NCBI GenBank assembly: GCA_963834515.1
Contig: CAWICB010000010.1
Coordinates: 1-64,000 of the forward strand
Reading direction: 5' to 3'
DNA length: 64,000 nucleotides
Origin: RYN-230 sp963834515
GTDB taxonomy: Bacteria > Actinomycetota > Actinomycetes > Streptosporangiales > Streptosporangiaceae
Shown here: in pieces, positions 18,656 to 26,315 of the stretch
Position numbering within the stretch: position 1 is the stretch's first letter
Layout of the letters: each line of letters opens with the position of its first letter
The notes under the pieces: generated by a model
Seen by the model: the letters and a program-made list of their open reading frames with translations, nothing else
What the model was told of the DNA's origin: nothing
Database searches by the model: none
Position numbers and translations under genes: made by a program

Positions 18656-19150
18656 TCAGGGCTGCTGGCTGGCGCCCAGGCCGGCCAGCTGGCACTGGGT
18701 CCGGGTCAGCCGGGACAGCTTGTCGTTGTGGCGGAACGCGTTCTGGCACAGCGCGCGGGCCTTGCCGCCGCACGCGTGGATGGTCCCGGCCCCGGTGGAA
18801 CTGACTACGGTCACGTTGATGCAGCCGTCCTGCGACCGGTTGTAGCTGCCCTGGTTGACCGTGGACCACACCACCACGCCGGCCAGCACGGCCAGCAGGG
18901 CCACGCCGATGGCGCCCAGTACCCACTTCCCGCGCGGGCTGAGCGACTCGCCGAAGTGGCCCGGGTTGCGGCCTGCCATGAGTAGCGAGCATAAGGCAAA
19001 AGTCCAGGTAAAGGCCGTCCAGCCCGCGTGGCCGCCCAGCGTGAGCAGCAATGCAACGGCGAGATCCACCGCCCGATGGGGAAGTATGGGCATGAGCAAC
19101 GCGCCGGCCGTGCTGGCGATCACCGTCTGGACGGCGGACGCCGTGGTCAC
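18656..19150 (-). CDS. Hypothetical membrane protein with cysteine-containing C-terminal domain
   Basis: Unrecognised, 164 residues, GTG start at 19150. The N-terminal half has two or three hydrophobic segments (AVDLAVALLLTLGGHAGWTAF, TFALCSLLMAG). A further transmembrane helix follows (WVLGAIGVALLAVLAGVVVW). The C-terminal part, probably extracytoplasmic, contains four cysteines (DGCINV, HACGGKARALCQNAF, TQCQLAG). No obvious ribosome-binding site precedes the start, so the true start may differ. It diverges from the yqhA-like gene, 53 bp away. Confidence 0.6.
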   Translation of the reverse strand: MTTASAVQTVIASTAGALLMPILPHRAVDLAVALLLTLGGHAGWTAFTWTFALCSLLMAGRNPGHFGESLSPRGKWVLGAIGVALLAVLAGVVVWSTVNQGSYNRSQDGCINVTVVSSTGAGTIHACGGKARALCQNAFRHNDKLSRLTRTQCQLAGLGASQQP

Positions 19151-19203
19151 GCCGAGCCAGATGGCGAATGGCCCGCCGCGGTAGCCGTGACGGAGGGAGG
19201 CGA

Positions 19204-19728
19204 ATGACGGAACCGGAATCCACCGGCCGGGACCGGCTGCAGCGCGGCTTCGAGCGGTGGCTGGCCCTGGCCCAGCTGACCGTCCTGCTTCCGGTGCTCG
19301 TCCTGCTGCTTTCTGCCGTGGGCGCGTTCATCTACGGCACTGTGGTCGTGGTGCATTTCGCGGTGGACATCGCGCACGAGCCGTTCGCCGTGCACAACCT
19401 GCGGCTGTTTCTCACCGAGATCGACCTGTACCTGATCGGCGCCACGCTGATGATCGCCGCGTTCGGCTTCTACGCCCTGTTCGTGGCCAAGACCGGCCAG
19501 GCGGGCGCGCAGCGCCCGCTCCCGCTCCCGGCGTGGCTGGCGATGAACGACCTGAACGACCTCAAGGCGCGGGTCATCTCCATGATCATCCTGGTCACGG
19601 CGGTGACATTCACCGACGTCGTGCTGGAGTTCAACGAGACCATCGACATCCTGTACCTGGGGGTCGGCGTGGCCGTGTTCATCGCGGCGCTCACCGCCTA
19701 CCTGCGGTTCGGCGGAGCCCGTGACTGA
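19204..19728 (+). CDS. YqhA family (UPF0114) integral membrane protein
   Basis: A 174-residue protein with the YqhA layout: an N-terminal amphipathic segment (FERWLALAQLTVLLPVL), two helices flanking HNLRLFLTEIDLYLIGATLMI, then the LNDLKARVISMIILV block and a final helix. Start ATG 19204 has an excellent ribosome-binding site (GGAGGGAGG at 19192-19200) and removes a non-homologous N-terminal extension. The function of the family is not established. Confidence 0.85.
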   Translation: MTEPESTGRDRLQRGFERWLALAQLTVLLPVLVLLLSAVGAFIYGTVVVVHFAVDIAHEPFAVHNLRLFLTEIDLYLIGATLMIAAFGFYALFVAKTGQAGAQRPLPLPAWLAMNDLNDLKARVISMIILVTAVTFTDVVLEFNETIDILYLGVGVAVFIAALTAYLRFGGARD

Positions 19729-19763
19729 GCGGAGATCGATTCCGTGACTGACCGGCGGCGGCT

Positions 19764-20201
19764 CTAGAACTGCCGGGCGAAGCGGCGCAGCGACGAGGTC
19801 AGGCCCCATTCGGCCAGGGGCCGGACCAGCCCGGCCACCAGGCTGCCCAGCCAGGGCGGCAACGGCAGCCGCAGGTCCTCGGTCCAGCGGAACTCGCACT
19901 CTCCGCCGTCGGGGCGCACCTCGAAGATGCCGGCCCCGCGGACTACCCGGCCGGTGTGCTCGACTACACAGCGGCGCGGCGGATCCCACTCGGTGATCAC
20001 CATGGTGTCGGTGAAGCCGACCGGGCCCAGCCCGGTCCAGCCGGTCACCGGGGCCCCCACGCCCTGGCCGCCGTGCACCCGGGTGGCCCAGATCCAGTCG
20101 CCCTGCCGGGACCAGTCGGTAGCGGCCTGCCACACCCGCTCGGCGTCGGCCCGCACCCGGACCTGGGCGGTGACTTTGAGTGGGCTGCTCACGTGCACCA
20201 A
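19764..20201 (-). CDS. SRPBCC (polyketide cyclase/START-like) family protein
   Basis: A 145-residue helix-grip protein. It opens with a typical SRPBCC strand and helix (VTAQVRVRADAERVWQAATDW), then contains GPVGFTDTMVITEWDPPRRCV and FRWTEDLRLPLPPWLG, the usual pattern for hydrophobic-ligand-binding single-domain SRPBCC proteins. There is no catalytic signature. It is convergent with the yqhA-like gene (36-bp gap). The ligand is unknown. Confidence 0.75.
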   Translation of the reverse strand: MVHVSSPLKVTAQVRVRADAERVWQAATDWSRQGDWIWATRVHGGQGVGAPVTGWTGLGPVGFTDTMVITEWDPPRRCVVEHTGRVVRGAGIFEVRPDGGECEFRWTEDLRLPLPPWLGSLVAGLVRPLAEWGLTSSLRRFARQF

Positions 20202-20236
20202 CCTAGCGAAGCGGGCCGCTCTGGCCGGCTATGGGT

Positions 20237-20429
20237 GGCAGCCGGCCAGGACCGTTCGGGGGCAGCCAGCCGGGGGCGTTACGGGGGCAGCCAGCCAGGG
20301 CCGTTACGGGGGCAGCCGGCCAGGGCCGTTACGGGGCAGCGGCCAGGGCCGTTACGGGGGCAGCCGGCGGCGTTGCGGGGGCAGCCGGCAGGCGGCGTTG
20401 CGGGGGCAGCCGGCCGGGGCGTTACGGGT
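20237..20429. repeat. Imperfect tandem repeat, eight units of 21-25 bp
   Basis: Each unit begins GGCAGCC and most end GTTACGGG; an example is GGCAGCCGGCCAGGGCCGTT. Unit length varies from 21 to 25 bp, so the array is not coding in a stable frame. The last unit contains the stop codon (TTA at 20422-20424, read TAA) of the lipoprotein gene, so the array appears to have grown from that gene's 3' end. Confidence 0.8.
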
Positions 20430-20994
20430 GGCAGCCGACCGCGGCGGCGTACCTGGCGAACGGCAGCCGGTACTCCGCCGCCGCCGCCGGGTTGCTCAGG
20501 ATGATGTCGAACACCCAGTGGTGATCCAGGTAGAACCAGGTGTCCACCGACTGGGCGCCCTGCACCACGTAACGGACCAGCCAGCGACCGTCCGGGCCCC
20601 GGGCCGCGCTCTCCACCCGGACTGGGGCGCCGGCCGGCGCGGTCTGGCACTCCCGATGCCGCCGGATGTACTCGGCCCGCGAGATGATGGCCTGGCTGCG
20701 CGCGTCCCAGCGGTCGTAGACGGCGCCGTAGCGGCCGCTGTCGTAGGCCGTGTTGAACGCCTGGGCGATGCGCAGCAGCGCGCCCACGCTCGGCGGGTCA
20801 GCTGGCCCAGGCCGGGCAGCGGCAGCCCGATGACTGGACTGCGCGTCACTGGACAGCGGATGGCTGGACAGCGGGTGACCGGAGGCCGGGGTGGCGGGCG
20901 TGCCCGGCCCGGAGCAGGCCGCCAGCATTGCGGCCAGGGTCAGCGCCCCGGCCCGGGCCAGTAGCCCGGCGGCGGCCGCCACTGCGTGTCGCAT
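20422..20994 (-). CDS. Putative lipoprotein
   Basis: A 190-residue protein with start ATG 20994 and a lipoprotein signal ending in LAAMLAAC (lipobox LAAC). A serine/histidine-rich linker follows (HPLSSHPLSSDAQSSHRA), then a globular domain with FNTAYDSGRYGAVYDRWDA and the RWLVRYVVQGAQSVDTWFYLD segment, which resembles NTF2-like folds. The stop codon lies in the adjacent tandem repeat. The role is unknown; surface-anchored and divergent from the first Rieske oxygenase gene. Confidence 0.75.
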   Translation of the reverse strand: MRHAVAAAAGLLARAGALTLAAMLAACSGPGTPATPASGHPLSSHPLSSDAQSSHRAAAARPGPADPPSVGALLRIAQAFNTAYDSGRYGAVYDRWDARSQAIISRAEYIRRHRECQTAPAGAPVRVESAARGPDGRWLVRYVVQGAQSVDTWFYLDHHWVFDIILSNPAAAAEYRLPFARYAAAVGCHP

Positions 20995-21138
20995 CGCATC
21001 AGTCTCCGGAACGTCGAAGCCCCCCGGCGGCATTGTGCCGTACCGCTTCTTGAGGTTGGCTGGAGGGCAGGTGGCCAGCCGGAGTCACGGTCGGCTGACC
21101 GTCCGCCTCTGGACATGCCCGGATGCGGCAGCTTATCC

Positions 21139-21158
21139 TTGACTGTATGGTCAGTCAG
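21139..21158. promoter_or_regulatory. TetR-type operator, site A (Rieske oxygenase 1)
   Basis: TTGACTGTATGGTCAGTCAG, an interrupted palindrome with GACTG and CAGTC half-sites six bases apart. The proposed start codon of the Rieske gene (21147) lies inside it, which would block a leaderless transcript directly. It matches four other sites at 26274, 43730, 50076 and 51606. Confidence 0.7.
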
Positions 21159-22412
21159 GATCTTCGTTCGGCTCAGTCCGCCCCCACCTCCACCGCGTAC
21201 CCGCCGGCCCCGCTGGACCTGGCCGGGGTCCGTGCGGCCCTGCGGCCGTTCGGCCAGAGCCGGATGCTGCCCCCGGCCGCGTACGAAGATGAGAACGTGT
21301 TCGCCTGGGAGCAGCGGCACTTCTTCGGCGGTGGCTGGATGTGCGTGGGGCGCAGCGCGCAGACCCCGGACCCGGGCGACATGCGCGCCGAGCAGGTCGG
21401 CCCGGGCAGCGTGCTGATCGTCCGCGGCGACGACGGGGTGCTGCGCGGATTCGCGAACTTCTGCCGGCACCGCGGCCACGAACTGCTGCCCTGTGGCGCG
21501 GCCAGCAAGCAAAACGTGATCATCTGCCCGTACCACTCGTGGACCTACGGGCTGTCCGGCAACCTGCGCGCGGCAGCGGGCTTCAAGAACAAGCCAGGCT
21601 TCGAGGCCAGCCAGTGGGGACTGGTGGAGCTCCCGGTCCAGGAATGGCATGGCCTGGTGTTCGCGGACGGTTCCGGCCACGCCGGGCCGCTGGCCAGCTC
21701 CCTGGGCGCCCTGGACGAGGTGATCGCCGGGTACGAGGTGGAGCGGCTGGTGGTGCGCGGCCAGCACGACTACGAGGTGGCCGCCAACTGGAAGGTGCTC
21801 ACCGAGAACTACCACGAGTGCTATCACTGCCCACAGATCCACCCGGAACTGTGCCGGGTCAGCCCGCCCAGGAGCGGCGAGAACTACTCCGCCCCCGGGA
21901 CCTGGGTCGGCGGCTGGATGGACCTGCGCGACGGGATGGCCACGATGTCGCTGGACGGCACCAGCCGCGGCGTGGCGTTGCGAAATCTGGACGCGAAGGG
22001 GCTACGGACGGTCATCTATGTGAACGTCTGGCCGAACGTGCTGCTCAGCCTGCACCCGGATTACGTGATGACGCACCGGCTAACCCCGCTGGCCGCGGGC
22101 CGCACCCGGATCGAGTGCACCTGGGCGTTCGCCCCGGAGGCCGCCGGGCAGGCCGACTTCGACCCCAGCTACGCGGTGGACTTCTGGGACATCACCAACC
22201 AGCAGGACTGGCACGCCTGTGAGTCGGTGCAGCGCGGGCTGGCCTCGCCGCAGGCGATCCCCGGTCCGCTGTCCGCCGAGGAGGACGCGGTCTACCAGTT
22301 CGTCACCATGGTCGCCCGCGGCTACCTGGGCGAACGGGTGTGGAACAGCGGCAGTGCCGGGGAGTACCAGTCCCAGCCGGCCGCCGCCCAGCCGGCCGCC
22401 GCGGCCCAGTAG
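21147..22412 (+). CDS. Rieske non-haem iron oxygenase, alpha subunit (amine-type), copy 1
   Basis: A 421-residue ring-hydroxylating-type oxygenase resembling the choline, glycine betaine and carnitine oxygenase branch. The Rieske centre is Cys106-x-His108 and Cys127-x2-His130 (CRHRG ... CPYHSW). The mononuclear iron histidines are in ENYHECYHCPQIHPEL (His227, His232), with the conserved TNQQDWHACESVQRG segment near the C-terminus. The start at ATG 21147 sits in operator A; TTATCCT at 21133 could be a -10, implying leaderless translation, with ORF extension to 21123 as the alternative. No ferredoxin or reductase gene is nearby. Likely N-dealkylation or hydroxylation of a quaternary amine; the substrate is inferred only. 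Confidence 0.83.
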   Translation: MVSQDLRSAQSAPTSTAYPPAPLDLAGVRAALRPFGQSRMLPPAAYEDENVFAWEQRHFFGGGWMCVGRSAQTPDPGDMRAEQVGPGSVLIVRGDDGVLRGFANFCRHRGHELLPCGAASKQNVIICPYHSWTYGLSGNLRAAAGFKNKPGFEASQWGLVELPVQEWHGLVFADGSGHAGPLASSLGALDEVIAGYEVERLVVRGQHDYEVAANWKVLTENYHECYHCPQIHPELCRVSPPRSGENYSAPGTWVGGWMDLRDGMATMSLDGTSRGVALRNLDAKGLRTVIYVNVWPNVLLSLHPDYVMTHRLTPLAAGRTRIECTWAFAPEAAGQADFDPSYAVDFWDITNQQDWHACESVQRGLASPQAIPGPLSAEEDAVYQFVTMVARGYLGERVWNSGSAGEYQSQPAAAQPAAAAQ

Positions 22413-22428
22413 CCGCCGCCCCGGCCGC

Positions 22429-23913
22429 TCAGTCGTGGCCGGGGATGCGCCGCGGCAAAGCCAGCACGAGCAGCAGGGCGAGCACCACCAACCCGACGTT
22501 GACCAGCAGGGCCAGCTGGGCGCTGCGGCTGAACGCGACGGCGACCGCATCCGGCCCGGGATGCACCCGCAGGCTGCCGAACAGCACGGTGCCGATCACC
22601 GCGATGCCCAGCGCGGTGCCGATGCGCTGCGCGGTGCCCAGGATGCCGCTGGCCGTGCCCGCCTCCCGGCGGGACACGGTGGCCAGCACGAAGTCCTGGT
22701 TCGGCGCGATCGTCATGCCGTTGCCCAGGCCGGCCACCAGCAGCGGCGCGATCAGATACCAGCCGCTGATCGCGGGTGAGGTCAGGTGCACCACCAGGGC
22801 GGTGCAGGCGAGCCCGATGATGACCAGGACGCACCCGGTGACCAGGACCATCCGGCCCAGCCGGGCAGACAGCACGTCGCTGCGGGCCGCGGCGACCAGG
22901 CTGCCGACCGAGAACGGGGCGATGACCAGGCCGGTGATCAGCGCGGTGTGCCCGAGGCCCTCCTGCCACAGGATGGACAGGGTGAAGAACACGCTGGCGA
23001 ACCCGGCGAAGTACACCACGGCGAAGATCGCGCCGGCCGAGAACGACATCTGCCGGAGCAGCCCCGGCTTCAGCAGCGCGTCGCCGCCGCGCCGCTCCTG
23101 CGCCACTTCCCAGCAGCCGAGCAGGACCAGCACCGGCACGCTGGCGCCCAGGCAGGCCCAGCACCAGGCTGGCCAGCCCACTTGCTCGCCCTCGACCAGC
23201 GGGATGAGCAGCAACAGCAGGGCCGCGGTGAACAGGCCGAGCCCGACCGGGTCGAAGCCACGCCGGGCGCGGGCCGGCGACCGGGGCAGCTGCCAGGCGG
23301 CCAGCGGCACAATGACCGCCCCGATGAACAGGTTGACCAGGAACACCCAGCGCCAGCCCTGGTCGGCCCCGGCCCCGGCGATGATCAGCCCGCCGAGCAG
23401 CGGCCCCAGCGCGGTGGACACGCCGATCGTGGCGCCCAGCATGCTGAACGCCCGGGACCGTTCCGGGCCGGTGAACGACAGCTGGATGGTGGCCGAGATG
23501 GCGGGATAGAACAGGCCTGCCCCGAAGCCCTGGACGATCCGGGCCGCGACGATCTCGCCGGGCTGCTGGGAAACGCCACAGGCCACGCTGGCCAGGGTGA
23601 ACACGGTCAGGCCGATGAGGAACATCCACTTGTGGCCGACCCGGTCCCCGGCCCGCCCGGCCGGCACCAGGGCCAGGCCGTAAGCCAGGGCGTACCCGGC
23701 GACGATCCATTCCAGGCTGGCCGAGGAGGCGTGCAGCCCGGTCCGGATGGACGGCAGCGCGACGTTCACGATCGTGGTGTCGAGCAGCGCCATGAACGCG
23801 CCGGCCAGCACGATCGAGACCGCGCGCCAGCCGTGCCCGGCCGGTGCGGCGCTGGCGCTGGAGTTGGCGCCGGGGGTGGGGTTGGCCCGGCCCGGACCGG
23901 CGCTCGTGGTCAC
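22429..23913 (-). CDS. MFS drug exporter, DHA2 (14-TM, EmrB/QacA) family
   Basis: A 494-residue major facilitator with 14 predicted helices. The N-terminal motif ALLDTTIVNVALPSI is diagnostic of DHA2 exporters, and motif A follows (AGRAGDRVGHKWMF). Motif C-like segments and the mid-protein GLGNGMTIAPNQD are also present. GTG 23913 overlaps the stop of the upstream padR gene (GTGA) and has AAGGAGGAG in front, so the two are co-transcribed and translationally coupled. It probably exports toxic or antibiotic-like molecules under control of the PadR protein. Confidence 0.9.
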   Translation of the reverse strand: MTTSAGPGRANPTPGANSSASAAPAGHGWRAVSIVLAGAFMALLDTTIVNVALPSIRTGLHASSASLEWIVAGYALAYGLALVPAGRAGDRVGHKWMFLIGLTVFTLASVACGVSQQPGEIVAARIVQGFGAGLFYPAISATIQLSFTGPERSRAFSMLGATIGVSTALGPLLGGLIIAGAGADQGWRWVFLVNLFIGAVIVPLAAWQLPRSPARARRGFDPVGLGLFTAALLLLLIPLVEGEQVGWPAWCWACLGASVPVLVLLGCWEVAQERRGGDALLKPGLLRQMSFSAGAIFAVVYFAGFASVFFTLSILWQEGLGHTALITGLVIAPFSVGSLVAAARSDVLSARLGRMVLVTGCVLVIIGLACTALVVHLTSPAISGWYLIAPLLVAGLGNGMTIAPNQDFVLATVSRREAGTASGILGTAQRIGTALGIAVIGTVLFGSLRVHPGPDAVAVAFSRSAQLALLVNVGLVVLALLLVLALPRRIPGHD

Positions 23914-24512
23914 GTCTCCTCCTTAGCCTGGCCGGCTGAGCTAACCACCGGCCCGCCCACTCCGGCCCGGAAGTCAGCCGCGATCTTGGGCATCCTGGCC
24001 AGCAGCTCCTCGTGCCAGCGCACTTCAGCCGCCGCGCGGTCGATCTGGTGCTGGAGGGCCATTCGCTCCGCCTCGTTGAGGTAGATGTCGGCGCTCTCGG
24101 CCCGGCTGCGCAGCGACGCCTCCTGGACCCGCAGCCCGGCCAGCCGGTTCCCGGCGATCTGGGTGAGGGCTTCCTCGGGGAGATCGCGGGCTTCGGTGAG
24201 GGCCAGGTCGAACGGGTCGTTGTACTGGTCGAGCTGGCGGAGTGCCTGGTCACGCACCACGGCCAGGGCCCGCCGGCCCGCCGGGGTGATCTCGTAGATG
24301 GTCCGTTCCGGCCGGTTCCCGACCCGTTCCGTGCGGACCTCCTGGACCAGGCCCTCGTTGGCCAGCCGCTTCAGCGCGCCGTACAGCGACCCGACCCGGA
24401 CGTCCGCCCACAGCTCGGTGTGGTCCACCTGGGCCTGATGGCGGATCTGATGACCGTGCAGCGGCCCGCTGGTAGCGAGCGTGCCGAGGATGAAAATTCG
24501 GATTGACGACAC
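23910..24512 (-). CDS. PadR family transcriptional regulator
   Basis: A 200-residue regulator starting at GTG 24512 (SSIRIFILGTLATSGPLHGHQI). The N-terminal winged helix contains VGSLYGALKRLANEGLVQE and TIYEITPAGRRAL, the PadR signature; a helical C-terminal dimerisation domain follows. Longer in-frame starts upstream lie beyond its operator and are rejected. The GTG sits against a 12+12-bp palindrome (24511-24540), so autorepression of the padR-MFS operon is likely, with relief by an exported ligand. Confidence 0.88.
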   Translation of the reverse strand: MSSIRIFILGTLATSGPLHGHQIRHQAQVDHTELWADVRVGSLYGALKRLANEGLVQEVRTERVGNRPERTIYEITPAGRRALAVVRDQALRQLDQYNDPFDLALTEARDLPEEALTQIAGNRLAGLRVQEASLRSRAESADIYLNEAERMALQHQIDRAAAEVRWHEELLARMPKIAADFRAGVGGPVVSSAGQAKEET

Positions 24513-24540
24513 GCGATTACTCTCGCACGAGTAATCGCGT
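24511..24540. promoter_or_regulatory. Operator palindrome at the padR-MFS promoter
   Basis: Perfect 12-bp arms ACGCGATTACTC and GAGTAATCGCGT around a 6-bp spacer. It overlaps the padR start codon and is unusually AT-rich for this genome. It is the probable binding site for PadR. Confidence 0.75.
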
Positions 24541-24653
24541 GCGGTCAATCTTGGCGAGATAACTGGGGCAGCCGCTTGCTCTCCCGGCCCGCTCTGGGCA
24601 CGATCGTTCATGGGGCGCCACTGAAGAGCGTTCCCGACGCAAGGGGGGATCCG

Positions 24654-24956
24654 ATGGCTGACGTACTCATCCTGGAATTCACTGGCGTGGGTGAGAAGGA
24701 GTACCGGGCGGTCAACAGCGAGCTCGGCATCGACCCGGAGACGGGCCAGGGGGACTGGCCGCCGGGGCTGCTGGCGCACGCGGCCGGCGTTGCTGACGAC
24801 GACTCGTTCGTCGTCACGGAGGTGTGGGCGTCCCAGGCGGATCAGGCGGCGTTCATGGAGTCACGGCTAGGCCCCGCCCTGGGCGCGGGCGGCATCACCG
24901 CCATGCCGAACGTCCGCTGGGTGCCAGCGCTCGCGTACTACACGCCGGGGGCCTGA
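24654..24956 (+). CDS. Small dimeric alpha/beta-barrel-like protein
   Basis: A 100-residue protein starting at ATG 24654, with GGGGGG a few bases upstream. The pattern MADVLILEFTGVGEKEYRAV, then SFVVTEVWASQADQAAFME, then VRWVPALAYYTPG resembles ABM or other dimeric alpha-beta barrel domains: strand, helix, strand with VTEVW, helix. The heme or substrate is unknown. It is monocistronic, convergent with the acyl-CoA dehydrogenase and followed by a shared terminator. Confidence 0.65.
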   Translation: MADVLILEFTGVGEKEYRAVNSELGIDPETGQGDWPPGLLAHAAGVADDDSFVVTEVWASQADQAAFMESRLGPALGAGGITAMPNVRWVPALAYYTPGA

Positions 24957-24958
24957 GC

Positions 24959-25005
24959 GACCCGGCGGGCGGGCCACCAGTAACCGGCGGCCCGCCCGCC
25001 GGGTC
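24959..25005. terminator. Bidirectional hairpin terminator
   Basis: Perfect 17-bp arms (GACCCGGCGGGCGGGCC and its complement) with a 13-base loop lie between the converging ends of the genes at 24956 and 25004. The arm overlaps the last bases of the acyl-CoA dehydrogenase gene. Confidence 0.8.
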
Positions 25006-26170
25006 AGGCCAGGGCGGCCGGGCCGCGCTTGGCCATCTGGTCGGCGATAATGGCCCGCTGCACCTCACTGGTGCCTTCCCAGATCCGCTCGACGCGCAGT
25101 TCGCGGTAGAAGCGTTCGGCCACGTTCTCGCGCATGTAGCCGCGGCCGGCGAAGACCTGCACGGCCCGGTCCGCGACCCGCCCGGCCATCTCCGAGGCGT
25201 ACAGCTTGGCCATCGAGCACTGCGCGTGCGCGATCTTGACGTCGTTGCCGCGGTCGATGCCGCGGGCGGTCTCGTAGACCAGCGAGCGGGCGGCGAACAG
25301 TTCGGTCAGGCTGTCCGCCAGCATGGCCGCCACCGTGCCGAACTCACTGATCGGCCGCCCGGACACCCGCCGCTCGGTGGCGAACCTGGTCATCTCGCCG
25401 GTCAGCCGCTCGGCGGCGCCCAGGCAGCGCGCCGCCACCATGAGCCGCTCGAAGCGGAACCACTCGTAGGCGAAGCTCATCCCGTCGCCCTCGGCGCCGA
25501 TCAGGTGGCTGGCCGGCACCCGGACGTCGGCGAACTCGACGATCGGGTGGTGGTGGCTGATCGTGTGCGAGTAGGCCGGGTTGCGCAGCACGGTCACTCC
25601 CGGGCTGGGCAGGTCGACCAGGAACATCGCGTGCTCCCCGGCATGCGGCCCGTCGGCCAGCACGCCCTGGAAGAACGCGAAGTCCGCTGTGTTGTATGAC
25701 GTCACGTGCCACTTGACGCCGTTCAGCAAGTATTCGTCCCCGTCCCGGCGGGCGGTCGCCTCCAGCCCGGCCACGTCGGAGCCGGCGCCTTCCTCGGTGA
25801 TCGCGTAGCACTCCTCGCGCTCCCCGGCGATGGCCGGCCGGACGAAGCGCTCGATCTGGTACGGGGTGGCGATGGGTGGCAGCCACGACGGGGGAGTGGC
25901 CGCCACCCAGCCGAGCGCGTTCGTCACCCGGCCCATCTGTTCCTGGACCAGGACCACCTGGAGCATGCTGCGCCCGCCACCGCCGAGCTCGGTGGGCATG
26001 TTGGCCGAGTGCAGGCCGAGCTCGTGGGCCCGCTTGGCATGCCCCGCGGTCACGTCCGCGGGCAGGTCGCCGCTGTCCATCTCGGCCGTGAGCTCAAACG
26101 GGATCAGCTCGTCCGCGAACGTGCGCGCCCGCGCCTGGATGGCAAGGTCCTCGTCCGACAACCCGTACAC
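25004..26170 (-). CDS. Acyl-CoA dehydrogenase
   Basis: A 388-residue flavoenzyme introducing an alpha,beta double bond into an acyl-CoA. Landmarks are ECYAITEEGAGSDVAGLEATA (FAD- and substrate-binding strand), GVKWHVTSYNTADFAFF, and HAQCSMAKLYASEMAGRVADRAVQVFAGRGY followed by ERFYRELRVERIWEGTSEVQR; the catalytic glutamate is expected in the last of these (WEGTSE). GTG start with AAGGGAG upstream. It diverges from the DAO-type oxidase at 26316, and operator B lies in the shared promoter region about 104 bp upstream, placing it in the putative amine regulon. Confidence 0.92.
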   Translation of the reverse strand: MYGLSDEDLAIQARARTFADELIPFELTAEMDSGDLPADVTAGHAKRAHELGLHSANMPTELGGGGRSMLQVVLVQEQMGRVTNALGWVAATPPSWLPPIATPYQIERFVRPAIAGEREECYAITEEGAGSDVAGLEATARRDGDEYLLNGVKWHVTSYNTADFAFFQGVLADGPHAGEHAMFLVDLPSPGVTVLRNPAYSHTISHHHPIVEFADVRVPASHLIGAEGDGMSFAYEWFRFERLMVAARCLGAAERLTGEMTRFATERRVSGRPISEFGTVAAMLADSLTELFAARSLVYETARGIDRGNDVKIAHAQCSMAKLYASEMAGRVADRAVQVFAGRGYMRENVAERFYRELRVERIWEGTSEVQRAIIADQMAKRGPAALA

Positions 26171-26194
26171 GCTCTACTCCCTTGGCTGGGCAGG

Positions 26195-26257
26195 GCGCTG
26201 ACCCGCGCCGCTGTGGCGCTGAGCCGCGCCCGCAGTGCGCTGAGCCGTGCCTGCTGG
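26195..26257. repeat. Three 21-bp tandem repeats in a divergent promoter region
   Basis: Units begin GCGCTGAGCC or GCGCTGACCC and repeat every 21 bp, with about three to six differences between copies. They lie between the acyl-CoA dehydrogenase start and operator B and do not encode a protein. Confidence 0.6.
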
Positions 26258-26273
26258 TGATGCTCTCCGATGC

Positions 26274-26293
26274 TTGACTGACTGTTCAGTTTA
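26274..26293. promoter_or_regulatory. TetR-type operator, site B (DAO oxidase 1 / acyl-CoA dehydrogenase)
   Basis: TTGACTGACTGTTCAGTTTA, matching the five-site consensus. It is 23 bp upstream of the DAO-type gene and 104 bp upstream of the divergent acyl-CoA dehydrogenase gene. Confidence 0.72.
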
Positions 26294-26315
26294 TGCCAGC
26301 ATCGGTCTCGTGCCA

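Noticed and set aside
20237..20429. CRISPR-like array
   Set aside because: Units are adjacent and irregular with no spacers; it is a degenerate minisatellite.
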